DNA of 64,000 nt from Uranotaenia lowii (lineage: Eukaryota; Arthropoda; Insecta; Diptera; Culicidae). The stretch is taken from contig NW_026597533.1 in assembly GCF_029784155.1 (NCBI RefSeq), positions 1-64,000 on the forward strand. The letters run 5' to 3'. A program made the position numbers and the translations under genes. The notes below the pieces were generated by a model that was not told the origin of the DNA, searched no databases, and was given only the letters and a program-made list of their open reading frames with translations. The first letter of the stretch is position 1. Each line of letters opens with the position of its first letter. Of this stretch, positions 13,588 to 26,680 are shown in pieces.

Positions 13588-16500
13588 ATAAGCGTAAAAA
13601 TCAATATTGTATAAATTAACATTATGTTGCATGAAATTAAAAAAACAAATCTTTAAACATTAAAAAAATAAAAAAAACTATATCATGGGAAATGTTGTTC
13701 TGAATCACATCAAATAGTGATGTGACATGTCTACTAGTTTTCATATGCTGTTAAAAAAAAATCCCATGATGTTGGTAAAAAAAAACATTTTGATCAAACT
13801 GTTACGAATGGTGATACATTTGAAAAATCATCCTTTGGCCCACTTATCGTGGGATTCTAGAATCCCCTACGATGCGATCGAGGAAAACAATGTTAAACTG
13901 AAAAAAAACCTTATAAGTTGATTCTAGAAGAATAGAAAATTCTGCTTTTGTTCTGGAAATCTAGAAAAAGAAAAAATACAAAATTTCATTAAATATTTCT
14001 GTCCCTGGAGTTAGGCATCACCAGTAACATTTCTTCAATTTGGAGGATGGGTTATGGAAAAGGCTATTACTGGAGATTGCAAAATCAAAATATCAGAATA
14101 TCTGCAGATTGAAAAATTATGCCCTGATTTGCGCTTAAAATGATGGAAGCTTAATTGAACGCAATTTTGCTGTTTCGTGGTTCTTAGGCTTACAAGTTTC
14201 TCAATTTTTAAGCCACTGTCCCTGTTCTTCACCCTACTCAGGGGGAGTACAAATATTACCTACTGTTTAAAAACTGATAGTAAAAATCATGCTTTTTTTT
14301 ATTTTTGTTTGGCTCAGTTTGATTTAGATATAAAAATAAACACTAACTTAAGAAAATCGGGAGATGAAAGAGATTCATTTGACAGAAATGTTACGAAGAT
14401 AATTCAAACACTTAATCCATTCACCCCATTTTACAGAATGAAAGATTACATCTGATCAAACGGATCAAATCTGTATTTGAAGACGAATATTATTGATTAT
14501 ATTACCGGTCTTTTCACATGACAGAAAGATACATCTACTTATTAATATTTGTGTTGCGGATGTCCAATTAAACTTGTTTAATCTAAATTTATCTTGTATT
14601 TCTTTTTATTTTTCAAAAAAGGGAGTTATAAAATTATTAATTATTTAGCCGTAGCTCTATAACTATTATAATTTTTCATGAATCTGTCCGAAAAAATATT
14701 GAATCTGTAATTTTCTCTTCACAGAAAAATGTGATAAGTCTGTGGTGACTGTTCAACGAAATTTCCTTTAGAAATTTGTAGATAAGATACGTGTTTAGCA
14801 AAAAATTCACAAACATCTGTATTGTATACACGAACTAAGTGTAAAAAAAGTTTTTTAAAGTTTTGTATTGAATTTACAGAAAGACATGTTTGAATATCCA
14901 GTCTATAACACAGCAGAAGTTTGTGTTTGAAAATTTGCATTGACCACTTTTTTAATTGAGCAAAGTGATTTCGATTCCCATCTGATTTGTAGTTAGTGAA
15001 AATGTTAATATCGATTTTACAATAAAATATGTCCAAGTATATCAAATTTGCAGACATGGCACATTACTATTTGCAGTGTTTCCAATAAATATTTTTTAAT
15101 TTTTTTTCTCAAGAACGTAGTGTAAATGTCACTCTCACGTTCTATTACGCAATGTATCAAGGAATTTATTTGTTCTGCAATACAAAGGAAACTAGTTTCA
15201 GATTGCTTGGTAATCAAATCACAAAAAATTTCCCAATTTTTGTCACTATTCACCCCATTTTACAGAACCTTCGAACATCGAAGCGTCAGAAAAATGGCAT
15301 AATACTCGAAGTACAACTTTTATTAAAATAAATATATTGATCATATTTGCATATTTGCATCATATTAAAAAAAGGCGTTTAAAACGTCATCGTGTTTTTC
15401 CAATATGATATATCTAGAACGCAAAATATTAAACATTGCAATTTTTTAGGTGTTTTCAAGAAGGTTTCCTATTTTTTGTCCATAGTAATGACCAGAAAGG
15501 TTTTTCAAAATTTTAAACTTGAAATTTTTTGGAAAAAAATAATTTTTTTCGATTTTTTCTGGTCGGGGGTCGCGTGAAAAACCTTGAATTATTTTATTCT
15601 TGCAAAATTTTAAGCTTGAAAATTTTTTGGCAAAAAATCATGTTTTTCGAGTTTTTCTGGTCGGTTCTTTAAACCTTTGAATATAAGGGCTCATAGTACA
15701 AAGTGATTCGTCTGCTGTCTGTTATGCTGGGTTTTAAAAGTATCACGTTCCCCAGAATCAAAAACGTTGAATTTAGAATTGCTTCTTGGTCTGCCCAAAG
15801 GACCCATACCAATTTTCAATTCATTCGATCAACTTTAAGTGATTTCTAAACAAAGCTTAAGATCGTATGACATTTTGTATGTTGGTTATCCACCATGGGT
15901 GCACGGATTCACCGCAGTTTCTGCCTAAGTATGGGCTCACATGCATTCTTAGATTATTAGGTTCGACAGATCTCCAATGCAACGCGTACACCATACCCGG
16001 ACCCCATGGCTTCGTATGAACTGTTATGGAGTGAATGTATTGTGTTGGTGTAAGTTTTTTATTTTTGGAAGAACGAGTCAATCAGGTGGGCTAGTTTACT
16101 TACAGGTATTCCGGCATCCGTGTATATGTATACCTTGTCAGCTGGCAACTGATTGAACATTCTTATTATATAGTCAGTTATATGAGAAAACACATCTTAC
16201 CTGTCGGCCACTTACGGGATTCGAACCCAAAAGTTTTCTTGCCGATACCGGGGATCGAACCCAGTACGCCTGGCATACCAAAACCAGACTCGCGCCAGTC
16301 TATCCACTAGACCACATCGGCGCTTACTTAAGATCGTATGACATTTTGGCAACTTATATTGTAGCATAACTCAATAAATCACTATTATGGTTTTAATTTA
16401 TGCGTATAAACGTGAACAGTTTTACAAAAATAATTAACTAAATCTTGACGTAATTTGAAACAAGTCCGATGAAAACCGTGAGATGATTCGAGCTAAGACA

Positions 16501-17656
16501 ATAAATTTATTAAGCTTCATCGAAACAAAGGCATTTTCTTAGAAAAAAAGCTTAACCCTCTAGAAATCAAATTATTCATTTTCACTGGAAAATTAACAGA
16601 AGCTTAGTTTCATCATTACAAACGACTTTTGTTTTTGAGAAAATCTTACAAGACAGGAACAAATTTATGACAATTTTCACAAAAATTGCATAAGCACAGG
16701 GGCTAAGAAACTTGACTCTCAGTACTTTTTCGGTTGTAATTTTTACAAACTCCACCCAATTTTTTGTAAATTTTGAAACGTGTTGACACGGACCCATAGC
16801 AAAATTTGTATGTAGTTTCTGTTCAAATTGTTTCATAAATAACGGAGATATTTCAACTTATACGAAAAGTAAATATTGTGCATATTTTCTAATTGATGTT
16901 GTACTTTCCCAACCCCGCTTTTGGACGGGATTTTTGTTTTATCTATCCTATTTTATTTAGGCAATTTTTTCCCAAAAAAATCAATTCAGAATGATGGTTG
17001 TCCTTTGACCTTACTGAGAGTATTTTTTTAGATCAATAAACTTATTTCCCAAGAATTTCTGAGGCTATCAAATTGATCTTTCTTTTTGAAAAATAGCTCA
17101 ATTTGCCCATGTCAAATCTTCTCTCAGTTATAGCTTTTGACAACTGCTTGTCAAAAAGTTTTCATTAGTATGCATTGTTATTTATTTTACCATATTTGCC
17201 ATATTTTTGACTTTGGTTTTATGCCGAGTATAGTAGTCTCCAAAATCTCTCTCGGTTTGAGACATTTCGTATTTATAAGTCGTTCATGAAATGAACTTAT
17301 TTTTAATTGAAAAATTCCGATTTGCAATTCAATTAAACTGTTGTATATTTCAGCCTTAATTTTATTTTTCATTTTCCCAAATGCTGATCTCTTCATCCAA
17401 AATTCAAATTTCTATAATTTGTTTTAAACAGTTCAACGGATAAAACAAGCATAAGTTTACTTTTTTTGGATGAAGCAAGTGGCGTTGAGGACCAAAAATA
17501 TGAAAAAGGGTGCGAAACAAGAATAGTAACACTTGTGTTTTTCAACATAAACAAGATTATTGGTAAACATTTACTGTGTAAAAATGAATAATAATGCTTC
17601 TACGAATTATTTGAATAGATAACTACATTTTAAGGAGTTTTCTAGAATTCTAAAGA
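13588..17656. repeat. Long dispersed repeat, copy 1
   Basis: It shares collinear blocks with 19028-23933: AAAAATCAATATTG; CTGAATCACATCAAATAGTGA; GAGTTAGGCATCACCAGTAA; GATCAAACGGATCAAATCTG; GGCGTTTAAAACGTCATCG; GCTTTTGGACGGG; GTTCAACGGATAAAAC; TTTTCTAGAATTCTAAAG. Once insertions are removed it is about 3.6 kb. No long ORF survives, so it may be a degenerate non-autonomous transposon or an assembly of several. CACCCCATTTTACAG occurs at 14422 and 15250 in the same orientation. Confidence 0.7.
15877..16326 (-). mobile_element. tRNA-derived SINE, family 1
   Basis: The 450-bp insertion is flanked by a perfect 21-bp direct repeat (15856-15876 and 16327-16347, CTTAAG..CATTTT). Read on the minus strand it opens with pol III promoter boxes: A box TGGTCTAGTGGATAG and B box GGTTCGATCCCC. 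A longer non-tRNA body follows. It matches 19254-19702 over its length. The TSD proves retrotransposition into copy 1 of the long repeat. Confidence 0.92.
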
Positions 17657-19027
17657 CACATTCCACGCGCTTGTACCGCTCAAAAGTGATTTTTATCCGT
17701 TCGCGTATCAAAAAATCTCAAAATTGTCTATAATTTTGATAATTCAAATCACACAAAATAACGGAAAAAGGAGAAAAAAGTTTTTTTACACATGTGTTAG
17801 ATGATTTTGAAAATCAGTTTTTTTGTTGAAAAAAGTGGTGTTTTTGACAACTTTTACAAAATCATTAATTTTAATATATGGATGATTTTTTTTCGGAAAT
17901 ATTTTTAGTATGTTCAGAAGCCAAAAAACACGGCTTCATTTTGTAGAAAAAAGAATTTGTTTATATCCAATATAGTTGGTTTGAAAAGCGAACAAAAACA
18001 GTCGCAAATGAGTGAATTCACGTCACAAAAAAAGAGATGTTTTTAATTTTACGAGAAAACTCTGACTTTTTTTTAAATAAAAAAATGAGATTTTCTTTAA
18101 AAATGATAAGACGATTCTGAAACACTAAATTTTATAGAAATCGGTTGGAACCTAGCTGAGTTACAACAGTGCGAATGAGTGAATTCACGTCACAAAATTT
18201 TATTTTTCGTTAAATTTTATATGAAAATGTGCTCTGAAAGCTGTTTTGACCCTCCAGATGGTCGGATTTTGACAAATCGAGCATAATTTAGTTGATTTTT
18301 TAATAAGTTCATTATTTTCAAATAAAAATTCAAAAAGATTGAGAAAAAAATAAAAAAAAACATTTTTTGGTGAATCTTTAAATAAAGACAGTAGTTATTT
18401 TAACATATGATCCCTCAATATGTTGCTATTCAAGTGCCAATCATAATAAGGAAAAGTTAGGTTCAGATACTGAAAATTGATGATTGTAAAAGTCGGAACA
18501 ACAGAATATCATTTTTGAGAGTGAACATGAAATTTGAAGGCTCCAAAGAATGAACCAGTATAACCACCACAGTACGACTTTATATTTCGTGACGTGAATT
18601 CAGTCAACTATCCTTGTCTGTTTGAACTGAGTGAATTCACTTCACAACTTCAAATAAGCATAACTTCGTTCGTTGTTGTTCAATCGAGAAGCTCCGTACA
18701 TCAAATTGTGGGTAGTTGTTTTTTTTACAACTCATTCGAGGACAACGATATTCTATTTCCATAGAGAGAACAGGGAATTAAAGATGTATGTACTAAAGTC
18801 CAAAATGGTTAATTCTAGCGTGAATTTACGTCACAAAAGTAATCAATCACAACAAAAAAAAAACTTAAATTTTCAAATGACCAAATTATATTCATTTTGA
18901 AGGAAATTCAATTTGCGACCGTTTGCTACAATTTTTTTCATTTTCAAGTAAATTGGTTGACTTTTAGAATGATAACAGTGCAGAAAAGTCCGGAAAAGCG
19001 ATTTCACGTCACGGTGGAATGTGACAT
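17657..19027. repeat. AT-rich segment with repeated GTGAATTCACGTCACAAAA motif
   Basis: The motif GTGAATTCACGTCACAAAA occurs exactly at 18012-18030 and 18179-18197. Variants sit near 18586-18602 (inverted), 18631, 18820 and 19001. Its core GTGAATTCAC is a perfect palindrome. No ORF of note. Confidence 0.6.
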
Positions 19028-19253
19028 TAGCGCAAAAATCAATATTGATTATATCAACATTTCGTTGCATGAAATTAAAAAAAAAAACATATTTGAAATA
19101 TAAACAAATAAAAAAAATAAATCATGGGATATTTTGCTCTGAATCACATCAAATAGTGATGTGACATGTCTACTAGTTTTTCACATGGTGAATATTTTTT
19201 TCCACATAATGTTGGTGAAAATTTTTTTTCCACATGATGTTGATGAAAAAAAA

Positions 19254-19702
19254 AACAAAACGCATATGTGGTCTAGCGGATGGACTGGCGCGAGTCTAGT
19301 TTTGGAAAGCCAGGCGTACTGGGTTCGATTCCCGGTATCGGCAAGAATTTAAGTGGCCGACAGGTAAGATGTATTTTCTCTTGTAACTGACTATAAAATA
19401 AGTCAGTTGCCAGTTGACCTGGTATATACACGAGTGCGGAATACCTATCGTAGATTCATATCACTGAAAATGTGATGAATTTTATACGATTGCGAAACTG
19501 ATTGTCTCGTTCTCCAAAAAAGTTTCACACATACAAAAAAAAACAATCATTACATGACAGTTCACATGAAGCCATGGTGTCGGGTATGTGGTGATTTGCA
19601 TTGAAGATTAGCCGAACTCATGATCTAAAGAATGCAATTCAGCACATACGTTGGCGAAACTGCGGTGAATCCGTGAACCCATGGTGGATTATCTACAAAA
19701 AA
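19254..19702 (+). mobile_element. tRNA-derived SINE, family 1
   Basis: 449 bp, A box TGGTCTAGCGGA (19269-19280) and B box GGTTCGATTCC (19322-19332). The flanking TSD is ATGATGTTGATGAAAAAAAA (19234-19253) and ATGATGTTGGTGAAAAAAAA (19703-19722), 19 of 20 identical. The tRNA head is not followed by a functional tRNA 3' half, so this is a SINE and not a tRNA gene. Confidence 0.9.
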
Positions 19703-20610
19703 ATGATGTTGGTGAAAAAAAAGCAATTTAATCAAACTGTTACGATTGGTAATAAATTTCCGTTTTAAGTTAATTCTAGAAGAAAAGGAGATTTTGCTTT
19801 TGTTCTGGATATCTAGAAAAAAAAAACAAAATTTCATTGAATATTTCTGCCACTGGAGTTAGGCATCACCAGTAACATTTCTTCAATTTTGACGATCGGT
19901 TATGAAAAAGGTTTACTGGAGATTGTAAAAATCAAAATATCAGAAGTCAATTTTGCTGTTTCGTGGTTCTTAGGCTTACGCGTTTCTCAATTTTTAAGCC
20001 ACTGTCCCTGTTTACCCCACGCAGGGGGAGTACCAAAATTACTGTTTAAAAGTTGATTGCAAAAATATACTACTTTACTGGGGATGAATAAATCAATTGG
20101 TTTAAAATCTCAAAAAAAATTACTACTTTATTTTTATGTTACTTTGATTCAGATATAGTTCGATCGAAAACTGTTCCGATTCACCCTATTTTACGGTATG
20201 AAAGATAACATCTGATCAAACGGATCAAATCTGTATTTGAAGACGGATATTATTGATAATATTTATCGTCTATTTACACGACAGAAATGTGCATCTACTT
20301 ATTAATATTTGTGTTGCGGATGTTTAATTTTGTTTAATGTAAATTTTTCTTGTTTTTTTTCATTTTTCTAAAAAGGGAGTTACAAAATTATTAATTATTT
20401 AGCCGTATCTCTATAACTATTTTAATTTTTAATAAATCTGTCCGAAATTATATAGAATCTGTAATTTTCTCTTCACAGAAAAAATGTATAAATCTGTGTT
20501 GCCTTTTCAACGAAATTTCTCCCCATTTTACAGTACCTTCGAACATCGAAGTATTAGAAAACTGGTAAAATACTCGATGTAAAGCTTTAATTATAATAAA
20601 TTTATTGATT

Positions 20611-21790
20611 ACTAGCTGACCCGGTGTGCTTTGCTACATTTAAAAAAAAAATGATATTTTCTGAAATTATTCAAATTTTTATTGTTTTATTGGCATTATG
20701 TAAAATCAAATTAAAACATAATTCGAAAGCAACCGCTATATAATGAGAGCTACACTAAACTAACTTTCTGAATCTTTATCTATAAATTTGTGTTAAAGTT
20801 TTGATAATTTTAATCTGTTTCTTTAAGCTTCGCCCTGAAAAGGAGGGTCTCAAATTAATCTTACGCAAACAATCTTACTTATAGAATATTGTTGTTTTTG
20901 CTTGCTTGCTGCTCTGAATTTATGCTAAAAATCTGATAAAAGAGCCCCCCCCCCTGTCCTTCCCATCATCCCCTGCTAAATGATGGCGATGGTCTTTAAT
21001 TATCATACCCATTTTTTCGTACCCAAAAATCTTCTTATGTAAAATATAGATTCATTGGTTGATAAGTTTTCAAGCTTTACAACAAAATTTATATGGAGCC
21101 CCCTCCTTTCTTCCCCTTTCTACACTGTAAAGCGTAAGGGTCTGTATCAATCGTAGAAACATATCTCGTAACCAAAAACCTTTCCATACCATATTCGTTT
21201 CCATTTGTTGGCTTCGTTAGCATAAATTGAGAACTTATGCTAACAAATTTGTATTGGGCCCACCTCCCACCATACCAAAATAATTTTCCATGTTTTGACC
21301 ATTTCTCGGATTTTGTAAAAAAAAAAATAAATGTAAGCTTTCCTCTTCTCTTCTTGTATTCCCAATTCTGTCCTCCTACTGCAAGAAATATTTCTCGTAT
21401 TGGAATACCATCCCATGCTAAATTTGGTTCTATTTGCGTAGTAAATTCTTGAGTTATGCATAAACTTGAAAGGAAGTACCATTCCTCCTTCCGTTCTCCC
21501 CATTGAATGATGGGGTGAGAATTTAATATTCGTTGAAGAATTTTTCGTACTCAAATACTTTTTGTTGCCAAATTTGGTTTCGTTTGCTCGATTAATTCTT
21601 ATGCAAAAAAAACTGTATGGAAGCCCCCATTTCCCCCTTAATATCTTTCTGCTGGAAAAGGTGGTGCTTCAATTTATCACAGAAACATTTCTTGTACCCA
21701 AATATCCTCACATGCCAAGTATGGTTCCATTTGCACGATCAGCTCTCCAGTTGTACTGAAAATTGTAAGGGAGACCCCTCCTCCCCCTTT
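20611..21790. mobile_element. ACTAGCTGA-headed element with ~150-bp tandem units
   Basis: It begins ACTAGCTGACCCGGTGTGCT. The interior repeats a C-rich block (GGAGCCCCCTCC type) at 20942, 21095, 21255, 21472, 21617 and 21769, mostly 145-160 bp apart, each followed by a TCGTACCCAAA-type block. It interrupts copy 2 of the long repeat between GATT and GGCGTTTAAAACG, where copy 1 is continuous. The ORFs 21237-21554, 21562-21759 and 21617-21799 are translations of the units. The class is tentatively rolling-circle (Helentron-like). Confidence 0.55.
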
Positions 21791-22181
21791 GGCGTTTAAA
21801 ACGTCATCGTGTTTTTCCGATACGATATTTCTAGTCTGCAAATTATTAAACATTGCAATTTTTCATTTCGCAGGTTTCTTTTTTTGTCTATGGTACATAG
21901 TTATTCGTCTGCTGTCCGTTAGGCTGGGTTTAAAAAGTACCAAGTGCCTCGGTATCAAATACGTTGAATTTAGAATTGCTCCTTGTACTGTCCAGAAGAC
22001 CCATTCATACCTATAATCAGTTAATTTGGTCAACTTTAAGTGTTTTCTAAACCAAGCTCAAGCGCGTATGCCATTTGGGCAACTTGTATCCTAGCAAATC
22101 TCAATACATCAAATGAACAGTTCTACAAATATAATAGACTAAATTTTAACTTAATTTTAAAGAGGTGCGATGAAAACCGTA

Positions 22182-22369
22182 TTTTTTTTCGATTATAGTC
22201 GTTTTAACATCTTCATGTCATTCGCGACTTATATCAACGATGTAGTTGGCGGACAAGTCATTGAAAAACTTATCCGGTACAACTGTTATCGATGTTTACT
22301 CTTGGGCTCGAACTCACGGACATCGGCTCAGGAAGCAACCGACTTGCCAACTGAGCTATATCACAAGCC
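22182..22369 (-). mobile_element. tRNA-derived SINE, family 2
   Basis: 188 bp between 14-bp direct repeats CGATGAAAACCGTA (22168-22181; 22370-22383). The minus strand reads GGGCTTGTGATATAGCTCAGTTGGCAAG (A box within) and GAGTTCGAGCCC (B box), ending in an A-rich tail. The same family is at 59203-59391 on the plus strand. Confidence 0.92.
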
Positions 22370-23639
22370 CGATGAAAACCGTAAGATGATTCGAACTAGG
22401 ACAATAAATGAAATAATTTAAAAAAGGTATACTTATTTTCTGAGAAAAAAAAGCTAAGAAAAAATCACAGAGCCTTAGTTTTATGAATCCCAACGACTTT
22501 TATTCAACGGAAATCTTTAAAAAACAGGAACACATTTTTGACAATTTTTTACATTATTTTCTAAAAACTTTCAGTACTTTTTCGATTATAGTTTTTACAA
22601 ACTTCAACCATTTTTTTTCCAAAATTTCGAAACATGTTAACACGGACCCATAGCTAAATTTTTATGTAGTAAATTGTTCCATGAATAACTGAGATATTTC
22701 AACTTATACGAGAAGTAAATATTGTGTTGTTGTACTTTCCCAACCACGCTTTTGGACGGGTGGATCTCTCCTCCTTTTATCTCTCCTACCTTACATAGGC
22801 AACTTTTTTCCCAAAATAATCAATCCAGAATGGTGGTAGCTGTTCGACTTTACCTTAAGTTAAAAAAACTCATTGACCAAGAATTTCTGAGGCTACCGAA
22901 TTAAAAAAAAATCGGAAAAGAGGTCATTTTCCAGTTTTTTCATGTTTTTAAGCTTCTTTAGCTGTAGCTTTTGAAAACTGCTTGTCAAACAGTTTTCATT
23001 AGTATGCATTGTAAATTATTTTACCATGCTTAAAAGATTTTCCGCAAAAACTAAATAAAATGCTTTGCTTTGGTTTTATGCTGAGTATAGTAGATTCTAA
23101 AATCACTCTAGGCTTACGACATTTCATGTTTATATGACGTTCAAGAAATTAACTTATTTTCAATTAAAAATTTCGATTGGTAATTCAATAAAACTGTTGT
23201 ATTGAAAGTCAAATCTCAAATCACACCTCGTCTTTAGAATGGGTTTTTATTAAGAAGTGTGACTAAACAAGTTCAGCATTTGAAACCAACCATTTTAACT
23301 TCAAAATTCATTCATCGAATACTTATTTTTCACATCAACAAGTGGGTAGCCACGTGACAGGTGACACGATAGGAAACAGATTAAGCAAAAAAGAAATTAA
23401 ACTTAGTATCCATTAGGTACTTTATTACTAGTCACTTTGGTTATAAATAAAATCGTTTAATTCACTTCAAATTTTTAGCTGATATTAAACATTCTTCGGG
23501 AAATCGATTTCAGCCTTAATTTAATTTTTTATTTTCCCAAATGCTGAACTCCTCATCAAAAAAAAATTTTTTTTTTCCGATTCTCAAGTATTAAAGATTT
23601 TATTTTGATAAATTTGGGTGCGCTGAATCCAAATACAGT

Positions 23640-25030
23640 GAGCGTTCAACGGATAAAACAAGCATAAGTTTATTTTTTGTTGGATAAAGCAATTGGCGTT
23701 GAGGACCATAAATATGAAAAAGGGTGCGAAATAAGAATAGTACCACATGTGTTTTAAGACACGAACGCCACTAACGTGGTAAAGTGTCTATAATTAGAGG
23801 AAAAAAAACACATGTGTTTTTTAATAAAAACAAGATTATTTCTAAAAAATTACTGTGTAAAAGTGAATAATAATGCTTCTACGAATTATTTGAATATATA
23901 ACTGCATTTTATGGAGTTTTCTAGAATTCTAAAGGTTCTCTTCTAGAATTAAGAAATTTAATATTTGAGCTTTACCAAACTACTTACTTCTTTCATTAAA
24001 ATGACGTAAAATGAACAAACATTCTGGGTTTATTTTGAATCAGAAAAAATAGGTTGGAATTCAAAAATTTAGATTTTTTTTCAGTAAACCACACATTTTA
24101 CAAAATCAAGTCAAATGTGGCCGCACTATCTTGCGTTTAAAACAAAATTAAGTCTCAATATTGATTTTACAGTTTTATTTAGGCCCATATTCATCATGTC
24201 GAGGTAGTTTCCCAGCACAGTTTTGTTGGAGTTAACGCTGCAAAAAGCTTATCCGGATTTGCAAAAAATCACCAGCACAAGAATATACCACCGCCAAAAT
24301 TCCTGCTCATCTCAACTTCCGATGCAATTGCAAATCATACCAATAATACTGCTAGCCGTCTGGTCCATCAAACTCCATCGGAAAGTACAACATTATTTTG
24401 ATTATCGGTTCAAGAAATGCACTTTTAGTGACCTTGACGTAATTCTAATGTAATTCTAATTTTAGATTTAGTGATACATATTACCATTTCTAAGGCGTTG
24501 ACACGGTAAGAAGTACTTATTTCTTGACCAAAATCATCCAGCAAACCTGAATTAATTCCAGATATTCGAAAATGAGCATCAATTCGATTTAATTTCAAAA
24601 TAGTGCTGCCATCTATGACTTAAAACTAGAGAAATAGTTTTAGACTATTTAAAAAAAATGAGTATTTTAGAATTTAAGCCTGTTTTTGGATTCTAATTCA
24701 GACTCAAATCTATGTTTCGTCATTTTGTATCATAATAATGAATGCCTGTGAAGAAATCAAGCAGTTTGGTAAAGTATTATAGCTCAAATATCAAATTCCT
24801 TAACGCTAGAGGAGCATCTCTTAAAACCCTCTTTTAAATCCTTTGAAAACCTTTGGAATTCTAGAAAACTCCATAAAATGCAGTTATCTATTCAAATAAT
24901 TTGTAGAAGCATTATTATTCACTTTTACACAGTAATTTTTCAGAAATAATCTGGTTTTTGTTGAAAAACAAAAGTGTTACTATTCTTTCTTGTTCTGACC
25001 GTTGAACTATTTAAAACAAACTGTAGAAGA
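23640..25030. mobile_element. Foldback-type element with long inverted arms
   Basis: The left arm (23640-24110) and right arm (24640-25030) are inverted copies. GAGTTTTCTAGAATTC, AATAATGCTTCTAC, ATTTGAGCTTTACCAAACT and GAATCAGAAAAA in the left arm correspond to their complements on the right. A partial copy of the outer arm ends copy 1 of the long repeat (17425-17656). Related sequence is at 41560-41720 and 43380-43520. No transposase is visible and the exact ends are uncertain. Confidence 0.65.
23757..23810 (+). mobile_element. Very short retroposed fragment (5'-truncated tail)
   Basis: About 54 bp ending GAGGAAAAAAAAC, bracketed by ACATGTGTTTT direct repeats (23746-23756, 23811-23821). The body CGTGGTAAAGTGTCTATAATTAGAG recurs in inverse orientation at 43262-43295 with its own A/T tail. 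Size, tail and duplication fit a dead-on-arrival LINE or SINE end. Confidence 0.6.
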
Positions 25031-25039
25031 AAATTTTGG

Positions 25040-26680
25040 TGATTTTGAATCATTCATATTTTAACAAGCAAAACACATAGTTGCTTATTTTGTTCACTGT
25101 ATGTATTTTATATCAGCTTTCGAATTCGATAAAAAATTTTAAAACTATTCTTACAAGTTTCTGCATTTATTTAACAAAACTGTATGACAATACAAAAGAT
25201 TTCAAATAAAAGATTTTAATTAAGTTTTCCTCAAAAGCACACTTAATTCTTACCTTTGTGAAAAAAAGCTATAGATTTTTTTTTCTTTTTTCCCATTCTG
25301 TAAAAACGGGAATTTTAACGAGCATTAAAAAAGATTTAAACTTAATTGAAAATTTCTTTTTTTTAAATTTGTTGTACTGAACTTGTTAAACTGAATTTGA
25401 CTCTTTCGAATCATTCATCAACATCATCTTTAAAATATTATTCCTTATTTGAAGTTCAGATTCACTTTCATTCTATTGTGTAGATTTGTTAGTTCATCAT
25501 TTAAATTTTTCATGATTTAAATTAAAACTTACTCATTTCTAAACTTGTAAATTCCATGTCAACAAAACTAGAGGTGTTAGACAAGATCTCACAAAAAAAT
25601 TGGAGTTCGGGACGCCAAAACCTACCAAATCAATCATTAAAACATAGGCACACCGCGTTCATGTGAAATTTTTGATAGGGTGCATATTATTTTTAAATAA
25701 TTTAACAGAAAAATCGATTCTTCAGTTAAGGGGTGCTTGGAATGGATCATTTATCTTCTGGAATATTCCGTAGTGAACATATTTAAGGTTTATTTACATC
25801 GACTTAAAATACTACTTCTACGCTGAAGAAAACACTCCACTATTCAGTGGAGTTTCAAAATAATCAATGTTAACAATCAATCATAATAACAGTCCAAATC
25901 AATCAGAATATTCGGTGGTGTTACCGACTGCCATCAACTAAGAAAATTGGCATTTGAATGGTTACGGTTCGACCATCAAATTGCCCGTTGCATGATTGAT
26001 AAGTCTCGCCGTTACGCAAAACTGGTTAAGGATGAAAATTGTCATTGGAAGCAATTATCATCCCTCAAGCCACGGCCACCCACTACCTACTACAAGTGGT
26101 CAACCAATAATACAACAGGTGTCCCGCAAGACCGTTTACCCGGTAGAAAAGATGGGCATCCCGATTTCGAAACGAGTAGGATTTTCCCATCGGTTGGATC
26201 GGTTCTATTTAGTTCTGGCTAGGTCTAGCTATTTGGCAAGCGGTCGGTGTCCTTTCTCGCTGCTGTTGATATTCTATGCTCATTTACATATAGATTGAGT
26301 GCGTGGCCTGGAGCTGTTGGTTGGGCGGCGAAAGATATTTCTATGTGTCGCAGGACTACTGGACACAGAGCTACACATAACTACCTAGCATCGAAAATCA
26401 CCACACCACACAACAAATTTTCACCACGGAAATGTATGTAAATTCGACGACGCCATTGGCTTTTTTGTATTTACATGAAATAGACATTGTTGAAAACTAT
26501 CCCTGGATAGAATCTCCAGGGTAAATGAATGAAAATATTTTGGGGTAAGTAGTTTATTTTATGCAAACCAATACCGTTATCTCTATCTTTTCCCAACTAA
26601 TCAGTAGTACCTAGTAAATAGTAGTATTCCAAGACATTTTGGCTTAAATCAGGAATAAGAAAACTAACTTAGGTGCATAT
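25040..26680. other. No recognised repeat or gene; less AT-rich block at 25890-26450
   Basis: 25040-25880 is plain AT-rich DNA. 25890-26450 has near-average GC and overlapping plus-strand ORFs (25947-26222, 25996-26298, 26247-26441) in different frames, none with a recognisable domain. It may be single-copy regulatory or 5'UTR sequence. I see no splice sites that would make a convincing exon. Confidence 0.35.

Larger units (their letters stand above)
19028..23933. repeat. Long dispersed repeat, copy 2 (with insertions)
   Basis: It is collinear with copy 1 at 13588-17656, but split by a family-1 SINE (19254-19702), an ACTAGCTGA-headed array (20611-21790) and a family-2 SINE (22182-22369). None of these three insertions occurs at the matching place in copy 1, and copy 1's own SINE is at a different site. 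The duplication therefore predates all of them. Confidence 0.7.

Noticed and set aside
19262..19340. tRNA gene (also 16250-16325, 22305-22369, 59210-59275)
   Set aside because: A and B boxes are present, but the cloverleaf does not close and each lies in a longer element with target duplications or a matching second copy, so they are SINE heads.
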